10,528 nt of DNA from Planctomicrobium sp. (lineage in GTDB: Bacteria; Planctomycetota; Planctomycetia; Planctomycetales; Planctomycetaceae). Position 1 is the stretch's first letter. Each line of letters starts with the position of its first letter. Positions 7,333 through 10,528 of the stretch are shown here, in pieces. Made by a program: the position numbers and the translations under genes. The stretch is from assembly GCA_029259835.1 (NCBI GenBank), contig JAJDEL010000707.1:1-10528 (forward strand). Reading direction: 5' to 3'. Under the pieces are notes generated by a model. The model had not been told where the DNA came from. It searched no databases and was given only the letters and a program-made list of their open reading frames with translations.

Positions 7333-8750
7333 ACCGATGAAAACCGAGAACAGAACCTTCGCAGCAATAGATATACTAACGCGACAAGAAACGGGATCAG
7401 AAGTGCCAGCGCCAACTTTGCTCCCAGTGCGGCAATCCGACCGTAATGCAGATTATTGTACAACACCAATCCAACCGGAGCCAATCCAGGCATCGCTAAA
7501 ATCGAGGGCAGCAGCACTTCAAAATATGCCCAAAAACCGACAATCGTCACGACTGCAAACCGCACTCTGCCGGTTGTTTGCCACTGAAGTTCTGCCGCAG
7601 AGATCCTTTGCCGTCTTCCCACGGCACTCCCCAAAAGGGAAATAAAATGTTTTGAAGCTGGAACGCCCATGCAAATCACGCAGTGAAACAGGATCATGGT
7701 CTTCGGGAGTATTACGCCGACCTCACCCAAAATGAGAGGCAGCGGCGTGTCGTACGCGAATTGCAAAGGTGCTGTTTGAAAAATCCCGGCGATGATCAGA
7801 CCCAATGCCAAATTCCCCAGCAATCCTGGCAATAAGAGGCAAAACAGCATGAGAAGAGTTCCCGAGCGTCCGCGTTTTCGAAAAGCCATCCAGCGAAACG
7901 TGGCTGTGATTCCAATCGCACAAACGATCGTCGTTGCTGCAATCAGCAGGGCATCACCAATCTCACGAGGTACGGAAGGTTGTTGAAACAAACTCCCGAT
8001 TCCGACACGAATTCCCAAAACCAATTGAGATCCCGGAACAAGCACGACAGTTAAGATTGATGCTATCAACCATAATATAACTGCCCCATTCATCCACTTC
8101 GGCGAACGAAAAAAATGCGATATCGCGTTCGAATTCAAGTTCGAGTCTTTCCCCAACCAAAACAGAACCGGAATGAAGAACGGTAATTGAATCAACACCG
8201 GCCAAAGCGTCAGTCGCATCGTTTCACCGAGCATCAGTCCGGCAGCATGTTTCGTGAACATCCATTCGGTCCACCCCGAAGCCTGCATGAGTGCCGCTAA
8301 ATCTGCTTCCTGAAACGAGAGCAGAAACAACAGGCAGAACGCTGCGATGTGATACTGAAATCTCGAATTCACAATCAGCCGCCATTGCTGCGACGGCTTC
8401 AAATTAAAAAGTCGACCGGTATACAGTGCCGCCGCCGATGTTGCTGGCGTTGGTGAAAACGCAAGGATGACAACCGCAACCGGAACGACTTGCATCGTGA
8501 CAATCAACCCATAGAGAAATTCTCGTAGCCACGGAAAATGCACCAGTGCCATCGATGTGTCTCGATAGCAATATCCGGTCATCAGCGATGGCACAAAAAA
8601 CGGCACCAACACGCTGCACCAGCCCCACGCTTTACGCGCGGGCGGCAACGCTTCAATCCAGCGCAGAACACCCGTGGCAATCAACGTTCCCAGTAACGCA
8701 ACGACAGCCGCGCGACTTACCGACCAAAGTATTGCCTCAATCCAACTCAC
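7329..8750 (-). CDS. ABC importer permease, iron(III)/FbpB-ThiP type
   Basis: A 473-residue very hydrophobic protein with about a dozen candidate membrane segments in two halves, the layout of FbpB/ThiP-type fused permeases, though slightly shorter than is usual. The cytoplasmic coupling loop of the second half is recognisable as a degenerate EAA motif, SAAELQWQTTGRVRF (residues 384-398); the matching loop of the first half (about 105-125, SAAALYTGRLF) is weaker. It should form the channel for the substrate captured by the binding protein encoded upstream, driven by the ATPase encoded downstream. Its TGA stop overlaps the ATPase start codon (ATGA). The start is a GTG at 8750, with GAAAG about 7 bases upstream; the next methionine is residue 57, inside a membrane segment, so GTG is preferred. 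The substrate cannot be read from the sequence. Confidence 0.88.
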   Translation of the reverse strand: MSWIEAILWSVSRAAVVALLGTLIATGVLRWIEALPPARKAWGWCSVLVPFFVPSLMTGYCYRDTSMALVHFPWLREFLYGLIVTMQVVPVAVVILAFSPTPATSAAALYTGRLFNLKPSQQWRLIVNSRFQYHIAAFCLLFLLSFQEADLAALMQASGWTEWMFTKHAAGLMLGETMRLTLWPVLIQLPFFIPVLFWLGKDSNLNSNAISHFFRSPKWMNGAVILWLIASILTVVLVPGSQLVLGIRVGIGSLFQQPSVPREIGDALLIAATTIVCAIGITATFRWMAFRKRGRSGTLLMLFCLLLPGLLGNLALGLIIAGIFQTAPLQFAYDTPLPLILGEVGVILPKTMILFHCVICMGVPASKHFISLLGSAVGRRQRISAAELQWQTTGRVRFAVVTIVGFWAYFEVLLPSILAMPGLAPVGLVLYNNLHYGRIAALGAKLALALLIPFLVALVYLLLRRFCSRFSSV

Positions 8751-8771
8751 AGGTTGCTTTCAAATTTGTCT

Positions 8772-8800
8772 TTTGCCACACACTTAAAGTGTGTGGCAAA
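8772..8800. repeat. Perfect 29-base palindrome (REP-like), intact copy
   Basis: TTTGCCACACACTT and AAGTGTGTGGCAAA are exact 14-base inverted arms around a single A at 8786. It fills the middle of the 77-base gap between the solute-binding protein stop (8828) and the permease start (8750). A degraded copy occurs at 1226-1248. As RNA it would fold into a strong stem with no U-run after it, so it may stabilise the upstream mRNA segment, allowing more binding protein than permease, or be a dispersed REP element moved by a RAYT-type transposase. Both roles are inference. Confidence 0.85.
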
Positions 8801-8827
8801 CCGGAAAAGCAGTTCATGCAGAGAACT

Positions 8828-9853
8828 TCATTTGAGTGCTTCAGCCTGCAACCAATCTAAACATTGAGTTCTCGCATCCGCAAACTGAGTGACATCAACC
8901 GACTCCTTCGCCCAGTTTGCCAGCGGCTTCACCTCTTCTGGTAACTCACTTTCATCGACCGAACCTAAAGGCACTTGCCGCGATGCCGAACGTGCTAGTT
9001 TGAGTTCGACTTTCTCTGAGAGAAGATAGTCGATCAGCCGGGCGGCGTCGTCTCTACGATTGGTCCCCTGAATCATCGCGACGCTATTCGGCAGGCAGAT
9101 TGTTTTACCTTCATGGCGAATCGGCAGCATTGCCACCAGAGCGCCTTCGTCGAGACCAACGAAGAAATCATCCGTATCAGTCCAGCCGAAGTCGCAAACG
9201 CCTTTGGCAACGAGATTCTTCACCGTCGCATTGCCGGGGACAATTTTACAGCCGCGATGCTTCAAATCCTCATACCATTCTTTGATTCCTTCTTCTCCAA
9301 GTTCATTCCAGAGGAGACTGAAGTGGGACAGCGTCGTCCCGTACATTGGATTCGCAATCGCCATCCGAGAGAGGTCACCAGAAGCAAAATGTGGCTCGAC
9401 GCCAGTCTCATCCACAGGCATCAGTTCCGTATTAATGATCCAGACACGCAGCCGACCGGCGAATCCGGTCCAGCGGCCATCAGCATCTTTGAACTGGTCA
9501 GGGATTCGCTCGTACCCGGTCCCTTTGTACGGTTGCAGAACACCAGCGCCTGCAAGTTCCATCGTGCCGAGAACCTGGTTGTTCCAGAAGACGTCACACT
9601 TTGGATTATTCATTTCCCTTAAGAGTCGCTGCACGAGACCGAGCGATTTCGTCGCTTCTGTATCACCCACGACAACGACTTTGATCCCGGTCTCCGCTTC
9701 GAAATCTTCAAGAATTTGTTTTGCAAAAATTAGATCGTGCGCGCAGTAAACTATCAGTGCATCTTCACTCCGCTGCGAAACCAACATCCATGCAGCCACG
9801 AATACGACGAGAACCAAAATGACCGCAGCACTACGTAAAAATGAATTGAACAT
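8828..9853 (-). CDS. Membrane-anchored ABC solute-binding protein, iron(III)/FbpA-like
   Basis: A 341-residue extracytoplasmic solute-binding protein. Residues about 6-25 (SAAVILVLVVFVAAWMLV) form one hydrophobic segment with no lipobox cysteine and no obvious AxA cleavage site, so it may be an uncleaved anchor. The mature part begins with the first strand, LIVYCAHD, typical of the FbpA/FutA-type fold, followed by LEDFEAETGIKV, CDVFWNN (about 86-92) and, in the second lobe, GNATVKNLVAKG and a stretch around GWTDTDDFF. It would deliver its ligand to the permease encoded downstream. Iron(III) is the usual substrate of the family, but residues that would settle the ligand are not certain here. 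The frame extends to a TTG at 9937, yet the extra 28 residues look non-coding and adjoin a repeat, so the ATG at 9853 (AAGAGAA about 11 bases upstream) is chosen. Confidence 0.88.
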   Translation of the reverse strand: MFNSFLRSAAVILVLVVFVAAWMLVSQRSEDALIVYCAHDLIFAKQILEDFEAETGIKVVVVGDTEATKSLGLVQRLLREMNNPKCDVFWNNQVLGTMELAGAGVLQPYKGTGYERIPDQFKDADGRWTGFAGRLRVWIINTELMPVDETGVEPHFASGDLSRMAIANPMYGTTLSHFSLLWNELGEEGIKEWYEDLKHRGCKIVPGNATVKNLVAKGVCDFGWTDTDDFFVGLDEGALVAMLPIRHEGKTICLPNSVAMIQGTNRRDDAARLIDYLLSEKVELKLARSASRQVPLGSVDESELPEEVKPLANWAKESVDVTQFADARTQCLDWLQAEALK

Positions 9854-9937
9854 TGAATTTAGATTCTCTTGAAAACTCGCTAAACGTATTATGAGAGAAG
9901 TGCTTGTGCTGATGCGAGTTTCGAGTGTTCCAGCCAA

Positions 9938-9999
9938 GTAGGGTCCGCTGTGCGGACCATTGTCGGACAGTCTGTTTCGGTCCGCACAGCGGACTCTAC
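9938..9999. repeat. Pair of inverted palindromic repeats (BIME-like)
   Basis: Two 21- to 22-base arms, 9938-9958 and 9979-9999, are inverted copies of each other with a single G/A difference at 9942 that still allows a G-U pair. A 20-base spacer lies between. Each arm is itself a small palindrome, GTCCGC-TGT-GCGGAC and GTCCGC-ACA-GCGGAC, so the unit can fold either as one long stem or as two short hairpins. This head-to-head layout resembles bacterial REP pairs. It lies between the TPR gene stop (10057) and the solute-binding protein start (9853). No T-run follows on either strand, so it is not a standard terminator, though it could still affect transcript ends. Confidence 0.85.
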
Positions 10000-10003
10000 G
10001 CGG

Positions 10004-10036
10004 ATTGACGTCATCATCGTGTTGATGTGAGTCAAT
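10004..10036. other. Imperfect hairpin after the TPR gene
   Basis: ATTGAC (10004-10009) pairs with GTCAAT (10031-10036), and CATCA (10012-10016) with TGATG (10023-10027), leaving a small internal loop and a 6-base end loop. It begins 20 bases after the TPR stop codon in the direction of transcription, a normal place for a 3' end structure, but no U-rich tail follows. It may be a weak terminator or a stabilising 3' stem. The remainder of the gap (9854-9937) has a CATAAT on the minus strand at 9893-9888 that could be a -10 element for the transporter genes, with no clear -35. Confidence 0.35.
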
Positions 10037-10056
10037 GAATCTTCGGCAATGTTTTC

Positions 10057-10528
10057 TTACAACCCACTGTCAATCAATTTGAGTAAAATGAGTGCTTCTT
10101 TGTTGTCGGGATCTTCGTTCAGTAACTGCCTTGAAATTGTCTTGGCACGTCCATTCTTTTTCTCTTTACGCAAGAGTTTTGCGAACTGTAGTCGGTCTTG
10201 CGGAGTCACCTTATCGAGCAACACAAGATTTTCGTACGCTTTGAGAGCCTGTGCTGTTTGCCTTTTCTTGAGATAATTCTCAGCGAGGATACGGTGCATT
10301 TCAATATCAAGAACATCGACGGCAACCGCCTCACGCGCCCACTTGATTGCCGCGTCGAAATTCTTCGCCTTCGAGTTCAAACGTGCCAGCCGTTTTCTCG
10401 ATGAAATGTCGTCGTCGTTTCGAGCCGCTAGAGTTTCTAGAACCTCAGAGACCTTCACCTCTTCGACATCCGCCTCGTCATAGAGTTCCAGTAACTGTTC
10501 GTAGAATTTCGTTTCCAGCGAAAACCGA
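10057..10528 (-). CDS. TPR-repeat protein, C-terminal part, cut by window edge
   Basis: The last 156 residues of a larger protein; the frame is open to the right edge of the window, beginning RFSLETKFYEQLLELYD. Three helix-turn-helix TPR-like units follow: one around SRKRLARLNSKAKNFDAAIKWA, one around HRILAENYLKKRQTAQALKAYE, and one around RLQFAKLLRKEKKNGRAKTI ending DPDNKEALILL. TPR units mediate protein contacts. In planctomycetes similar C-termini occur in long proteins with a peptidase-like or TPR-only N-terminus, but that part is outside the window, so no function is claimed. A GTG at 10458 could be mistaken for a start, but coding sequence clearly continues upstream of it. The gene ends TAA at 10057, and is probably a separate unit from the transporter genes, because 203 bases with two structures follow. 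Confidence 0.82.
   Translation of the reverse strand, partial: RFSLETKFYEQLLELYDEADVEEVKVSEVLETLAARNDDDISSRKRLARLNSKAKNFDAAIKWAREAVAVDVLDIEMHRILAENYLKKRQTAQALKAYENLVLLDKVTPQDRLQFAKLLRKEKKNGRAKTISRQLLNEDPDNKEALILLKLIDSGL

Noticed and set aside
9204..9749. A 181-codon open frame on the plus strand
   Set aside because: It lies opposite the solute-binding protein gene and its translation is low-complexity and motif-free, as expected of an antisense shadow.
9854..9937. N-terminal extension of the solute-binding protein to a TTG start
   Set aside because: The 28 extra residues are polar, precede the hydrophobic signal or anchor segment, and reach the edge of the inverted repeat; the internal ATG with a purine stretch upstream is a better start.
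10456..10458. GTG as the start of a 133-residue TPR protein
   Set aside because: The frame stays open upstream to the window edge with protein-like sequence, so this is an internal valine of a longer protein.

Overview
The window looks like part of a planctomycete chromosome, probably from the Planctomycetales. This is inferred from three things: the gene families (MoxR + DUF58 + large multi-vWA membrane protein, with a TPR protein and a propeller lipoprotein nearby), a base composition that looks roughly balanced, and intergenic gaps that carry short perfect palindromes. Every gene I can support lies on the minus strand, so transcription runs from high to low coordinates. No rRNA, tRNA, CRISPR array, transposase or plus-strand gene was found.

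Right part (about 10528 to 5485): the C-terminal end of a TPR protein is followed by a 203-base gap holding a hairpin and a pair of inverted palindromic repeats. Next comes a three-gene ABC importer unit of the iron(III)/FbpABC type: a membrane-anchored solute-binding protein, a 12-helix-type permease, and an ATPase. The permease and ATPase genes overlap by four bases (ATGA). The ATPase does not stop at the end of its TOBE-like C-terminal domain. It runs in frame into a hydrophobic segment with a lipobox-like LNGC and then a six-bladed NHL beta-propeller, giving one 615-residue ATPase-membrane-propeller protein. An in-frame TTG just before the hydrophobic segment, with a purine-rich AGGGA upstream, could also start a separate lipoprotein. 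This is the most unusual feature of the window.

Left part (5410 to 1): a MoxR/vWA locus. It encodes a 1012-residue membrane protein (vWA, then a GATase1-like fold, then a second vWA with a degenerate metal site), a MoxR AAA+ ATPase, a secreted alpha/beta-hydrolase, and the N-terminal 122 residues of a DUF58 protein cut by the window edge. The hydrolase sits between MoxR and DUF58, which are usually adjacent, and a palindromic repeat sits at its upstream edge.

Short repeats: a palindrome with core CACACACTTAAAGTGTGTGG occurs at 8772-8800 and, in degraded form, at 1226-1248. A more distant look-alike lies at 2329-2360. A different palindrome pair with core GTCCGCTGTGCGGAC lies at 9938-9999. 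All sit in gaps between genes.

A plausible reading is two adjacent co-directional operons: a metal-type importer with an added extracytoplasmic propeller, and an envelope-associated MoxR-vWA chaperone-like module. Whether they are functionally linked cannot be decided from sequence.
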